Source: Gracilaria domingensis (Eukaryota > Rhodophyta > Florideophyceae > Gracilariales > Gracilariaceae). Taken from it: a stretch of DNA of 64,000 bases. The translations under genes were made by a program, and so were the position numbers. Positions 35,060 through 45,218 of this stretch are shown here, in pieces; positions within the stretch are counted from its first letter, which is position 1, and every line of letters starts with the position of its first letter. The notes under the pieces were generated by a model. That model had not been told where the DNA came from. It saw nothing but the letters and a program-made list of their open reading frames with translations, and did no database searches. Where the stretch lies: positions 124,001-188,000 of the forward strand of contig VCMS01000075.1 of NCBI GenBank assembly GCA_022539475.1, read 5' to 3'.

Positions 35060-35193
35060 AGGCGGGAAGAATTTTGGCGGGAAGATCGAATACCGGCTCT
35101 TCAAGGGGAACGCTCCGAGTATGAGTTAGACACTGTCTTGTTTTATTCGAAAATCTATACTTCTAGAGGCGGGTATTCTTATTTCCCGCCAAT
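35060..35193 (-). promoter_or_regulatory. E2F-type sites upstream of MCM6
   Basis: Upstream of the MCM6 start at 35002 are TTTGGCGGGAA (35073-35083), its near copy GGCGGGAAG (35061-35069), and ATTTCCCGCCAAT (35181-35193, the same core inverted). They fit the TTSSCGC E2F/DP consensus. MCM genes are classical E2F targets in plants and animals, so cell-cycle control is a reasonable inference. Confidence 0.65.
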
Positions 35194-35354
35194 TTACGTG
35201 TCCCTCGCAAAATTTTTTTTTCGCGTCCAAGCCGAGCCAATGCTGCTGCGCTCATCTTTATCATTGATCCAATAATGAGATCAGCGAAGCGATGGCGGCA
35301 GCCCATAATAATGCGAGTTGTGTAGACGAGTTCCATTTGTTGCCAATATCCCTC

Positions 35355-36137
35355 TCACAGGCCGACCCTGACGGCGGTTGCGAGTATCGTTTCTTCCATG
35401 GCGGAGCGATATCTCGCCGCGAACGTGGTGAACTGCAAGCCTTTCGTCAGCGAAGGAACTCTCAAAGCACGCACATAGCGCGGACTGTTGACGTGCATAA
35501 TTCGCTCAACGCACTGTGTAAACTTGCAGTACGAATGCATCATCATGGGGTGGCCACGGTACACGACAAGATGTCCCGGCGTGGCACAACTTTGACTCGA
35601 GTCGCAAAGCACCCTAGCAACTCGATGGCGTTGATAGAGCAAGTGCTCCGCCGACAAATGCTTCAAGGAATGAACGGCGATGCACACATCATCACTCGGT
35701 TGCGCAATTGGAGAAGCATTTGGGTTGGTTGGGCCGTCCACAGGATTGAGGTCATCATCATTTTCCGCCGCGGACTTTGAATAGCAAAACGGCTGTGCAG
35801 ACGTGTTTCCAGAATCGACGCAGATTTCCCCGTCGTCACATTCGGACGATGCGACGCAGTCTTTCATCTCATCCCTCCGACATTCGCAGCCGTTTGAATC
35901 CGCTCTGTCGCCGCATTCGATGTCGGTTATAGTGTTGACTGGCGCGCATTTCCGCCCGTCTTTGCAATCGTCGTTGTTCTTACAGGAGTCCCCGGTCAAG
36001 CCCATTCGGACGACGATTGGTCGATTTGCTGGTCGCTGCGGGTGGAGAAGGGATCGGAAATGAACCGAAGGTATGAACGTTGCAGACGCAACGGAACCGA
36101 TGAAGGCGAGAAGAAGGAACAAGATGGCGGAACGCAT
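35355..36137 (-). CDS. Secreted cysteine-rich protein, unknown function
   Basis: The frame is open from 36299, but the Met at 36137 begins a classic signal peptide (MRSAILFLLLAFIGSVASA), so I start there, giving 260 residues. Mature residues about 45-115 hold a dense cysteine pattern: DSCKNNDDCKDGRKCAP, then CECR, DCVASSECDDGEICVD, as in small disulfide-knotted extracellular modules. A second domain (about 150-260) is less Cys-rich, has CIAVHSLKHLS and TPGHLVVYRG and ends with a short basic tail. I do not recognise the family. It is most likely a wall or matrix protein. It faces away from MCM6 and is separated from the MCM6 start by about 350 bases that hold the E2F sites. Confidence 0.65.
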   Translation of the reverse strand: MRSAILFLLLAFIGSVASATFIPSVHFRSLLHPQRPANRPIVVRMGLTGDSCKNNDDCKDGRKCAPVNTITDIECGDRADSNGCECRRDEMKDCVASSECDDGEICVDSGNTSAQPFCYSKSAAENDDDLNPVDGPTNPNASPIAQPSDDVCIAVHSLKHLSAEHLLYQRHRVARVLCDSSQSCATPGHLVVYRGHPMMMHSYCKFTQCVERIMHVNSPRYVRALRVPSLTKGLQFTTFAARYRSAMEETILATAVRVGL

Positions 36138-37469
36138 GGTGTCTCTCGTGGTGGTCGCGACTCCCAAGCACTCTTTGAGTAGAACAGATGTTTTGGAGGG
36201 AGCTCGGGGGCGGTGAACAGCGGATACGAATCGCAATGGTATCAACGCCCCCGCGCGCATCGCGCTTCGAAGAGTAGGAGACGAGCTAACGTGGCGCACC
36301 CACTATTGTTTGAAAGGCCATCCAGAAACGGCGCGGTGGTGTCGTACAAGGGCGGTCTCACACCGTACGCTCGTGGTACAAACAGGTTGTTTTGGGTTGC
36401 GTTCCACAACGTTAAATTCAGTGGCCAACTGGCTGGCAACAAGGATGTGGCGCCAGATCCTACATCGTAGACTACACGTACATGCCGCAGCGCATGTCAG
36501 CCACCCAACCCTGTTTACAGTTAGCTGGTTTTAAATTTCGAAATTTCAAACGCGATCACCTTTCTGCAGTTGGCGCCGACGTGGCATTTACCTTCACGCT
36601 GGCGGCTGCACGTGGGGCGAAATTGTGGAAGAAGCTGATGTAGAAGCAGTTGAAGGTTGTGTTGTTTTGTTTACTGTTGATGGTGAACGCTCGTTAGTGC
36701 CGAGGAGCCCAAGCTCTGGCTTTTATAGGCTTCCACTTGCGCCCTCTCCTAAAACTGAAGGTTTTCTATATGTACTCTACTTCTAACCGTTGTTTTGTGA
36801 TTTCCTTGCATTGGCTGGAACAGCTATCCACTCCACTTCTATGATAAACATCTTGCACTTTTACCTATTATAGTCAAATGCAAATAATGATTTTACATGC
36901 CATCCTTAGTGCAAATCACACATCATTGCTTTCTAATACTATTATTATTCGTGGAACATTATGTATCATTCCGGTCTCAAACAACCTATTTTTCAACCTG
37001 ATGTTTCATGTTTTAAGAATTATGATTGAACACATGATTGTTTGCTTTCTTTCGAAACAAATCTGTGATGTTATGTTCTGAACGAATAAATCCAGCATCC
37101 AAAATGTCGATTTCATCAAAATTCTCTCGAGAGCTACAGCACATATATCAATTAAAAATCTCTTTTATGCTGTTGCCAATGATTCTCAAATAACGTCAAA
37201 AGCGTTACAAAATAGGTGACAATTTTGATGGATAATTTTCTTTGATGTAATTTTTTTAGATCATGATTACGATGTAAGCATATCTAAAGGTATCTGCGAA
37301 ATCGAAAGCTCTTGTTAAAGAACTGAGCACACTACACGCCCGCTTTCGTAATTTTCGTAAATAAAAAGATTCCATGGCCTATATTTGTCACCTTTATGTC
37401 TCAAATATTGTCCAACAATCCCAAGAAGAAAACCTTTACCGATCCAGTTTAAATGATCCAACTCGGCTG
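36138..37469. other. Intergenic, AT-rich; nothing recognised
   Basis: It holds the upstream region of the secreted protein and AT-rich DNA up to the edge of the retrotransposon. No gene or clear repeat was seen. Confidence 0.5.
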
Positions 37470-38636
37470 CGGATCGCTATTACCTAGAACTTTGATCGTG
37501 TCCTTCGGCAACAAAGGCACACTTGCCGGCAAGCAGCACGAGCCGGGCACCCAAGCAGCACGTGGCACGCCACTCCCGCCACGGGAGAACATTGTTCACC
37601 GACAGAATCGGCCAATCGGCAATTAGACAGACTTCCGAAAACGGGCAAAACAGAAAACCGTATGGACAGATATTCTCAGCCTTCTGGGCTCCAAACAACC
37701 GAACTAACTCTAGCAGATGTTGGCAAATGAAGCCGATTCTTACTCGAGAGATCAGTTGGTGTTGTCAACTGGCGTGCAGGTAAACAGCACCCGCGTCGCG
37801 AAAAAGCACGGACAGGGTGTTGAAGCCCTGCTACTTATAGGGGTAGGGACAGTGGTAGAACCCTTCAGTAGGGCTGACACGAGCCGGAGGTAAATCCGGC
37901 AGCCACGTCCTGGGCGTGCAGCCGGAGTTAGGGGTGAGTAGAATCGACTTAGAATCCGCATGTTTCCGGCGAGCCACAGCCAGTGGAGATATGCAGGCCG
38001 ACGGTTTTGGGCAAAAAGGGGAACAAACAAGCCGCGCAGCGGTGCACTGATTCGCGAGATGGGAAAATATTCCCAGACAATGTCGGCCAAACCTGTATAA
38101 CAGAGCAGAGTGATAAAAGCCTTATGAAGGAAATGATAACAGTAAAACAATATAAAAGATGGCGTGACGACGGTCTAAGACTCCTCAGTGGTAGAGATCG
38201 GATGACCAGCCCGGGGTTGCGGCGGTTTCAAACGGTCTTTGTCCCTAACCGGGCACGTTGCCCTGTTAGGGACAAAGACAGTTCGCAAGCGGCAAGAAAT
38301 TCAAAGCCAAAAGTCTCCTTGAGGTTTACTTCGCGTACAGTGGCCGCAAATACCGCCACCTATATAGGGCACTGAAAATATCAACTAAATTATCGAACTA
38401 TCCGGCGCTGTCGGCCAACACTCTACACGTGTGAAACCGTGGCAGGCTTGCCCCGCGCACTCGGCATCGGGCCAACTCAGAACACGTGTGTAGAAACACT
38501 ACCCTTCCTATGCATACCCCAACATACGGCCATTACTACATTAGCCTCTCGTAACATGAGGTGTCGAAGCTGGAAACGGATCAACAAACTATGAAAAGCA
38601 CCTCAGTGCATCCCTCTCCACGGCATTTTGCTCTAC
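37470..38636 (-). repeat. 3' LTR of the chromovirus
   Basis: Aligns without net length change to 48657-49823. Mismatches, some dozens by eye, are concentrated in the first 300 bases, and the remainder is almost identical. It contains a hairpin at 38235-38279 (15-base perfect arms, GTCTTTGTCCCTAAC) that is kept in the other LTR at 49422-49466. Confidence 0.9.
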
Positions 38637-38650
38637 CTCTCCCCCTTCTC
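38637..38650 (-). other. Polypurine tract
   Basis: GAGAAGGGGGAGAG on the minus strand, directly before the 3' LTR, whose first bases are (G)TAGAGCAAAA. This is the expected primer site for plus-strand DNA synthesis. Confidence 0.75.
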
Positions 38651-38697
38651 AGGCTGAGACACCCACCTCGTCAGCTCGACGCGCCTCTGGATGGAGG

Positions 38698-38705
38698 TAT
38701 ATAAG
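38698..38705 (+). promoter_or_regulatory. TATA box for the antisense gene
   Basis: TATATAAG on the plus strand, about 50 bases inside the polypurine tract and 101 bases before the ATG at 38799. The second element has TATTTAAAT in the matching place. Both point away from the LTR into the element, opposite to gag-pol. Confidence 0.6.
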
Positions 38706-38798
38706 GATGTCTCCCGAGACGGGTCTGCCGAGAACTGTTCGGAACCATCGACACCTCCTGTGACAACAGCGAACCTCGCGATATCGAGCTCTCCGACG

Positions 38799-40225
38799 AT
38801 GTCCAACACACCCAACGCCCATCCTTCTTCGACGGCACGCATGCAAGTTTCGAACCCTCCGTTCCGCTCTGTGCCTCTCCCGCAATCGGCGTCAGCCTCT
38901 CAGCCGGGTTCTTCCGGACAAGATCACGCTCCATCCCAGGCTGGTGCGGCGCTCGTTTGGGATTGGTTCAAGGCTGAAATGCCAGCTATGCTGGGTAGAT
39001 GGCCTACTGCAGGCGCATTGCGCATCCAGGATCCGCAGCGGCACAGCTTCCTTTCCGCCCAGGCCCCCTGGCTTGACGCCGAAGCCGTTCGGGATACAGA
39101 GCTCGCCGAATCGTACGCTGTCGAGGGTCAACTCCCTGGTGGGCTTCCTGCTGACGGTTTCCGTTCCTGGGACTGGATCGGCCGCGTTGCGGTCATACCG
39201 AGTTGCCTGTTCGTAGGTCGAAACGAGACGAGACAATTTGCTCGCAATAAGATGGCTCGCATTGGCTACGCGTGACACTTCCGAGCTCCGAACGAGCATC
39301 CGGTGCCGGCACAGTACCAGTATGACGTAGCACGTCACCGAACTTTCTGCGAGGTCGGCAATGGCGACCATCTAGCCAATGCGTTGGGCGAGATCGACCG
39401 ATATTCGGACACCGTTCAGTCCCAGCAAGAGTTGTTCCTGTCCGCTCGGCCTATTCTCCATGCCGAGTTCCGGTACCTTCGCCGTCCTGCACGGTCTCAA
39501 TTCCATGAAGGCCTTCGAATCGAGAGGAAATGGTTCTCCCGCTTCGGAGTACTGGTGCCTTGCCAGTGTACGGAGGTTGACGCATCGCGCGACATTCCCA
39601 TAGTGGGCGATACCTGCCGCTGCCTTCGTTCTGGCCTGCGGTCGAAGTCCCCCGGGGGTGTCACGTTGTACTCTAGCTCTCCCTAACTTACATAAGCTCA
39701 TATTTCATGAACGATCCGCCTCGCGGTCTATATAGCATCCTGGCGACAGAATGGACCGTCCGCGATGGGGCTTTCTTCCTCATTGAGGCATATGACTCAT
39801 ATCGGTTTTGGTTCATTCCGAAACTCATCCGGCAAGCGATCCGAGCATTGGACCTTTCAGAGATACTGGGCTCGGTCCGCAACCCGCGCGAAGCCACTGC
39901 GTTTGTGGATGTCATTGACCAAGCTGACTGGAACGAGGTGCCTGCTAGCCAGGTATCTGATGGGGTTCGTCGGCAGTCGGATCGTTCTCCGCGACGGAAC
40001 GTCAACGCCAGCGACTTCGTATACTTTGACCCATGTATTTGGGAGATAATTGGTCCCGCTGAGGCGGCTGTTCGCCGCCGAGAGGAGCGACATATCCCGG
40101 AAGGGTACCTGCGTGGGTTTGTATACGTCGACGACGACGATGATGACCCTGCCGAAGGAGGAAGCCCCATGGATGAGGGGAGCCTAGAGAGTGCGGAGGG
40201 CGCACCGGAGCCTGAAGCGATGTGA
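38799..40225 (+). pseudogene. Antisense gene of the chromovirus, about 475 codons, unknown function
   Basis: It begins at an ATG after a TATA box and is Ser/Pro/Gln-rich for 60 residues, then globular. Conserved blocks shared with the second element (50.7-52.2 kb) are APW.....AV.D, ESYA, LP.....SWDW, ARI.Y, RPIL.AEFRY, RFG.LVP, EVPRGCH, VDVID, DRSP.R and DFVY.D. It ends in an acidic tail with six Asp in a row. In this copy one TGA at 39273, opposite an Arg codon in the other copy, and a frame break between 39540 and 39700 disrupt it. Apart from these, long open frames remain on this strand. I recognise no domain. Antisense genes are known in some plant Ty3/gypsy elements, but none that I can match to this protein. 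Confidence 0.7.
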
Positions 40226-40852
40226 GACGACTACGAAGTCGTAGTTGTTGACCCACCCGCAGTAGCCGCTCCCGCCCCGACCGGGCCGTGCGCTCAGGAA
40301 GTGGTATCCGCCGGGGGCGGCAGTTCCAGTCTCACTCCGCGAGCGGCGGTCATTCGCTACTTCCTTCGAGGCGTGCGAGTGTCCGTTCCTGAAAGGTGAC
40401 CGACGAGTCGGAATTGCAAGCGATAGCGGCACAGCGCTTCTCCGAAGCTGCCGGTAGTGGGAGCACCCCAGGTGCTGGGCCGTCCGGCGCGTAATTTTCC
40501 GGCTCGAAATCCCTGACGGGCTGAATTACTCCGTAGTGGACCCCGATGGTGAGGTGAAAACCAATAGTTAGAGGAAAAATTCTCCAGCTTTGCTGGCTTG
40601 GCTCATAGTTTTGTGTCGTTTTGTTCTCTCCCTTCTCGGTCGGCAGTACCTCGGTTGAGGCTACGTAGCCCATTGAGTGGGAGCGACCGCGGAGGCGGCT
40701 GTAGCTAGTCTTCTTTTCCAGTTTCCTGGCTTCCTTTTCGTAGTATTCTTAGCCACGGCATTGTGGCTTCGGCAAGGTTGATGCTCTTCAGTAGCGTCCG
40801 CGGTGGTCGGCTTAGTACGTTTAAGATGGCTGTGTTCATTTAGCGTCGGTAT
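40226..40852. other. Spacer between antisense gene and chromodomain
   Basis: No frame or motif is recognised. The tail-to-tail arrangement suggests it holds the 3' ends of both transcripts. Confidence 0.4.
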
Positions 40853-41200
40853 TCAACCCACTTGGGCTTTGTCCAGCGTAGCCGGTATCAGTGTCCGTGT
40901 GTGACAGTGGTACTGTAGGACCTTAGAGCCAGGCAAGTGCTTGATAGGCTTCTGTGTGTCCTTCGACGACGGACAGCCGTACCAACGGACTCGATACAAT
41001 AGCTCTCCATCAGAGGCGTAGCTGTGACTGATCAGGCGGTCCATAACATACTCCCTGTAGAGGAAATGCCGCTCAGTGTGCGGTTTGGTTATTGCGTCCT
41101 CTTCTGAGGTGTCGTTGATGGCGTTCCCGTCTTGGACGTCGTTTCCAAGTGGCTTCCATCCTGACGGCAGTGCTTTCTGTAAGCCAGGTGGTCCTGGTGA
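40853..41200 (-). pseudogene. Chromodomain at the end of pol
   Basis: An open stretch has the chromodomain pattern: REYVMDRL, then LLYRVRWYGCPSSKDTQKP and a final helix. The usual DTWEP reads DTQKP, so one aromatic-cage residue is lost. Chromodomains of chromoviruses tether integrase to marked chromatin. It is followed by a stop at 40853. Confidence 0.8.
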
Positions 41201-41477
41201 CGGTTGTGTGCTTCTGACATTCAGGCCTTCCGATTTCCGGCTTTCCTTCCCTTGTCGTCCGGCTGTGACCTTACTTCGGTCTTCTCGAATAGCGAGTTTC
41301 CTGCGTTCTGGCGAGATCTACCGTCGTGAGGGTACACAGTCCGCATTGCGGTGCGCGAGCGAGTGGTGCTGTGGAGCGCACCGTTGCGGCGTTTCGCCAC
41401 TCAACTGCGGGTGCGCCGTTGCACGGCTGTGCGCTGCCGATTCAAATCGGAATTTCCGTTTTCAGCGACCGCGAGCC

Positions 41478-43208
41478 TTACGCGGCGGTTTCTGCAGTAG
41501 CTACACCCTGGCGCTCGTCCGGGTTTCCGGCTTTGTACTCCACCGAAATGGTGCGTTCCTCCTCAGGGTTCCGCGATAACTGCGGGTCAGTCTCTTCACA
41601 CCGAATTTCCGGCTGCTTCTCCTGCGTCAGCGCGTGCTGCGACAGGACAAAGGCTTGCGAAGGCAATTCCGTCGACGACGGTGACAACGACGAAGAGCGA
41701 TCTGCCTTTTCCCCTTCCTCAGTGGGAGTGGCGTGGGCGGTAGTTAGTATCCCCGGAGGGGTCAGTATCCGCGTGCATACATGAGCGACAGCAGAGGCTG
41801 ACTGGTGAGATTCCTGTTTAGCCGGCAAATCAGCACCTCCGAGGTTGGGATGCGACAAGAGTGACAGCGAAGTGCGCGCTCCCACTTTGGCGCGTGGTTC
41901 CACAGTCGGCGTAGCGGTATCCGGCGTTTCCGGTTGCATTTCCAGAGAAGCAGGCGTTGGCGCCGGCGTTACGCGGTCCCGCGAGAAACGCTCGTGCTCT
42001 CCATTGATGCCGAGGGCGACCGTGGTATCGGTTACTGAAATGACCCTGTAGGGACCGTCCGCGATAGGAGAAAGCTTGTGGCGTTTCTCCTTCTCGGGAT
42101 TATAGTATTCCTTCCGTATGAAGGCAAAGCTTCCTTCCCTGATCTGAAGGGCATGTTTGCGCACTCTGGCCTCAAAATAATGATTGGAGGCGGCTTGTGC
42201 CTTAGAGATATTCTGCATAACCGTAGGAACAATCTTCGTGAGCCAACCTCTCCACGCGTTCCTATGTGACGGGGCGAGGGAAACTTATCCAGTATTGGCT
42301 GTGGCTCGATGACCACCGATGGTGGAACCCGTGATAGCACGAGCTCGAACGGCAAGATCTGAGTAGTGCGATGAACCTGCTTATTGTAGGCACAAGTCAT
42401 CGCATCGGTGTATTGATCCCACTCCGAAGAATGCTCGGCAACGAACGTCCGTAATGCACTGAGCATTGTGCGGTTAAAACTTTCAATCTGCTCATTACTC
42501 TGGAGAGGATATGTTGTCGTAAACCAGTTTTGGATCCGCAAGATGCGGCAGACATCATGAAAGAACTTAGCCGCAAATAGCGGTCCATTATCCGATAGCA
42601 TATCAATCGGCAGCACGTAGACAAAAAAACCACTGAGTAACGAAGGCTTGGGCGACCGCACTGGCGGTAATGGTTTTGAGGAGCACAGTCCGTACCAGCT
42701 TAGAAAAGCGGTCAGTTATAAGCAGTAGAAACCGGTGTCCCCGGCGGGTGCGTATGAACTCGCCGAGTACGTCAATTGCCACGAATTCGAGTGGGGCCCT
42801 AGCAGGGAAAAGCACCACCTTTTTAGAATACTTTCCCAGTTTGACGCGGTTCTTTGCACAATCAGATCATCCACGAACAGTGGCGTACGCATCGAAAGCC
42901 ATCGCTGGCCAGTAAAAGTCCTTCCTCAAGGTGTAGTAGAACTTCTTGCCACCAGGGTGGGCTGAGAGCTTCGCATAGTGCGACGGATGCAGTACTCGTG
43001 ACTGAAATGAGTGAAGAACCACAATCTGTGCCCTGTTTCTGACAGTTCGGACTAGGAATCCTTGGTCGTTCTCGACGAAAAGCAGCCGTGCTCCACCGTT
43101 CAGACCGATACGAATCTCCGTACAAAAACGGTCCGTGTGCTGTTCCCGGATGAGTTCTTCCACCTTAATCGGTACGGAAGAGCCCGGTTCTGGGCGCGTG
43201 TCTGACAC
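41478..43208 (-). pseudogene. Integrase of the chromovirus, broken
   Basis: From right to left: the zinc-binding region (HPSHYAKLSAHPGGKKFYYTL, with a TGA in place of its first Cys codon near 42868), the catalytic core with AIDVLGEF near 42780, and SDNGPLFAAKFF with YPLQSNEQIESFNR near 42600-42490, interrupted by a frame change near 42640. GPYRVI near 42050 is the GPY/F module. A long Thr/Glu/Pro-rich tail ends at 41478. The DDE residues are visible but not in one frame. The usual NGQVE reads NEQIE. Confidence 0.82.
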
Positions 43209-43232
43209 GGCTAAGACAGCATGGTAGATGTC

Positions 43233-45035
43233 TCATCCTTCCAAATCTTCATCGGCATCGCTCCAGCCGTCTTCCGCGATGAAGCACGGTATCTCGAGAT
43301 CATCGACTGGCGCGGCTTCAGACGCTGTTTCCAAGCGGGAAAGCGCATCAGCCTGTGTATTCAGGAGACCTTTCTTGTACCGAATCTCGATATGGAACTC
43401 GTCCAACCGGAGTCTCCACCGCATCAATCTGCCAGAAGGCTCTGCGATAGAGAGTAACCAGCGCAATTGCGCAAGGCTGAATGATCAATATGGACAATAA
43501 AGCGATTTCCCATTAAGAAGGGGCGCAGTGTCTGTAGAACTCAGACCACTGCCAAGCACTCCTTCTCGGATACCGAGTAATTTCTCTCGTGAACGTTGGG
43601 GCTTCTTGACCAACACCCTACAAGAAGTTTTTTCAATTTTGTGAGTGCCAATGAAGTGCATCTTTCGGGGTGTATAGCCTCCAACTGCACTCCGCCTGCA
43701 CCCCATCCGCGTTCCAATGTGACACCCTTTGCAGGGCATTTTAATTTTCTAATAGTTTATTTCATTATTCTGAGTGCGCGTGGAGTGCAATCTGAGATCG
43801 TGGGGGGCAAAGTACGGACAATGTGGGCGAAAATGGAGTGCAACATGTATCGCGTGCACTCCAAGTGCGCTCCATCTGCTCTGCGGCGTCCTCCAATATG
43901 ACACCGCGAAATTAGGCTTCAGTCGCATATTGCCGGCACTCAGTGGGCCATCCGTGTGGCATCCATGTATCAATCATTGGTGCCACCCAACCTCAAATTG
44001 CACTCCTCTTTTTCCAAACCTTTCTCATAGAGAATACCCCATTGGCAATTTTCCGCCATCTTCGGTGGTCTGGAACAGTTCGCAGCCAACTTGGTAGTCG
44101 CTTGCATCTGTATCGATGGCAAACGGCAGCCCAGCCCTCGGAAGGGATAAAATAGGTGGCGATATCACCCCGTCAATGAGCGATGAAAAAGCCGCAGCCT
44201 TGCGGTCGTCGAACGCTTCCAGTTGTACTGTCTGTCCCTTGCGAAGAGGTTCGTGTAGAGGTGATGCAATATCCGCAAATTTCGGAATGAAGCGGCGATA
44301 AACGTTGCACAAGCCGAGAAAGGATCGCAGTTCAGTCTGCGCCCACGGATGTTTAGTTTTTTTGATGGATTTCACACGAACTTCGTCTATCTACAGCTGT
44401 CCAGGACGGAAAACGTGGCCGAGATACCTGACGGTTTCGGTGAAGAACTCACACTTGTTGGGCTTTAGCGTAATGCCTGCATCGCGTAGGATTCGTATCA
44501 CATCCCGTACGTGGGTCAAGTGCTCATCGAGGTTGCTGAAGTAAACAATGATGTCATCCAGATATACCAGGCAAGTCTTCCTCTTGAAGCGGGCTAGCAT
44601 AATATCTACAGCTCTCTGATATGTGGCTGGCGCGTTCGTTAACCCAAAGGGTATCCGATTCAATCGGTATAATCCTTCATGACAAACGAAGGCTGTCTTG
44701 TCACGACCTTCAGCCCTCACGGGAACTTGCCAATAGCCCCAATTAGCGTCTAGGGTTGTGAACACTTTCGCTTCTCCCAAGGAATCGATTCACTTATCCA
44801 TTCGTGGGATAGGGTACACATCCTTAATCGTGGCCGCGTTCAACTTGCGGTAGTCGATACAGAAACGCCGAGACCAATCAGCTTTGGGCCCGAGCACCAC
44901 CGGCGATGCCCATAGTGACTGAGCCGTCTCAATAACTCTAGCGCGGAGCATTTTCTCAACTTGAGCTTTCTCCTCTTGTCTAGCTGTCGGTCCTGTCCTG
45001 TAAGGGTGCTGTGAGATTGGCCGTGTGTTCGGCAT
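43233..45035 (-). pseudogene. Reverse transcriptase and RNase H of the chromovirus, broken
   Basis: From right to left: QVEKMLRARVIETAQSLWASP, FCIDYRKLN, FTTLDANWGYWQ, FGLTNAPATYQ and VYLDDIIVY, the usual RT motifs in order. Then comes the connection (SFLGLCNVYRRFIPKF) and RNase H (DTDASDYQVG near 44090; ERNYSVSEKECLAVV near 43590; ADALSRL near 43340). In-frame stops lie near 44788, 44388 and 43548 (at the Trp of AVVW), with a shift near 43465. A 422-base insert splits RNase H. The copy cannot make active enzyme. Confidence 0.88.
43607..44028. mobile_element. 422-base insert in the RNase H domain
   Basis: Joining the flanks restores GYS-(S)RS..VHERNYSV, the normal RNase H sequence, so the stretch is foreign. 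It has no coding capacity and contains at least six copies of a GGAGTGCA-type motif in both orientations, and a diverged direct repeat (about 43690-43730 and 43870-43910, CCAATRTGACACC). No clear terminal repeats or target duplication were found. Confidence 0.65.
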
Positions 45036-45218
45036 TAGATCGATCCGATGTTAGGTTATTCCAATCTTACCGAGCGTGCCATTCAGCACGGGTGTAAACT
45101 CCTGTAACAGATGCCGCAGCTTATCGCGGTAAGTCTCTGGGACGTGACTGAATTTCAGGGACTCGAGCTCCTGTATTGCCTTATCTTCGTTTCAGCAGCA
45201 CTCAGGTCCTTCTCAGTG

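Noticed and set aside
37983-38375. A 130-codon plus-strand frame present in both LTRs (also 49170-49562)
   Set aside because: The LTRs are nearly identical, so the shared frame carries no evidence of selection, and it overlaps the hairpin and promoter region.
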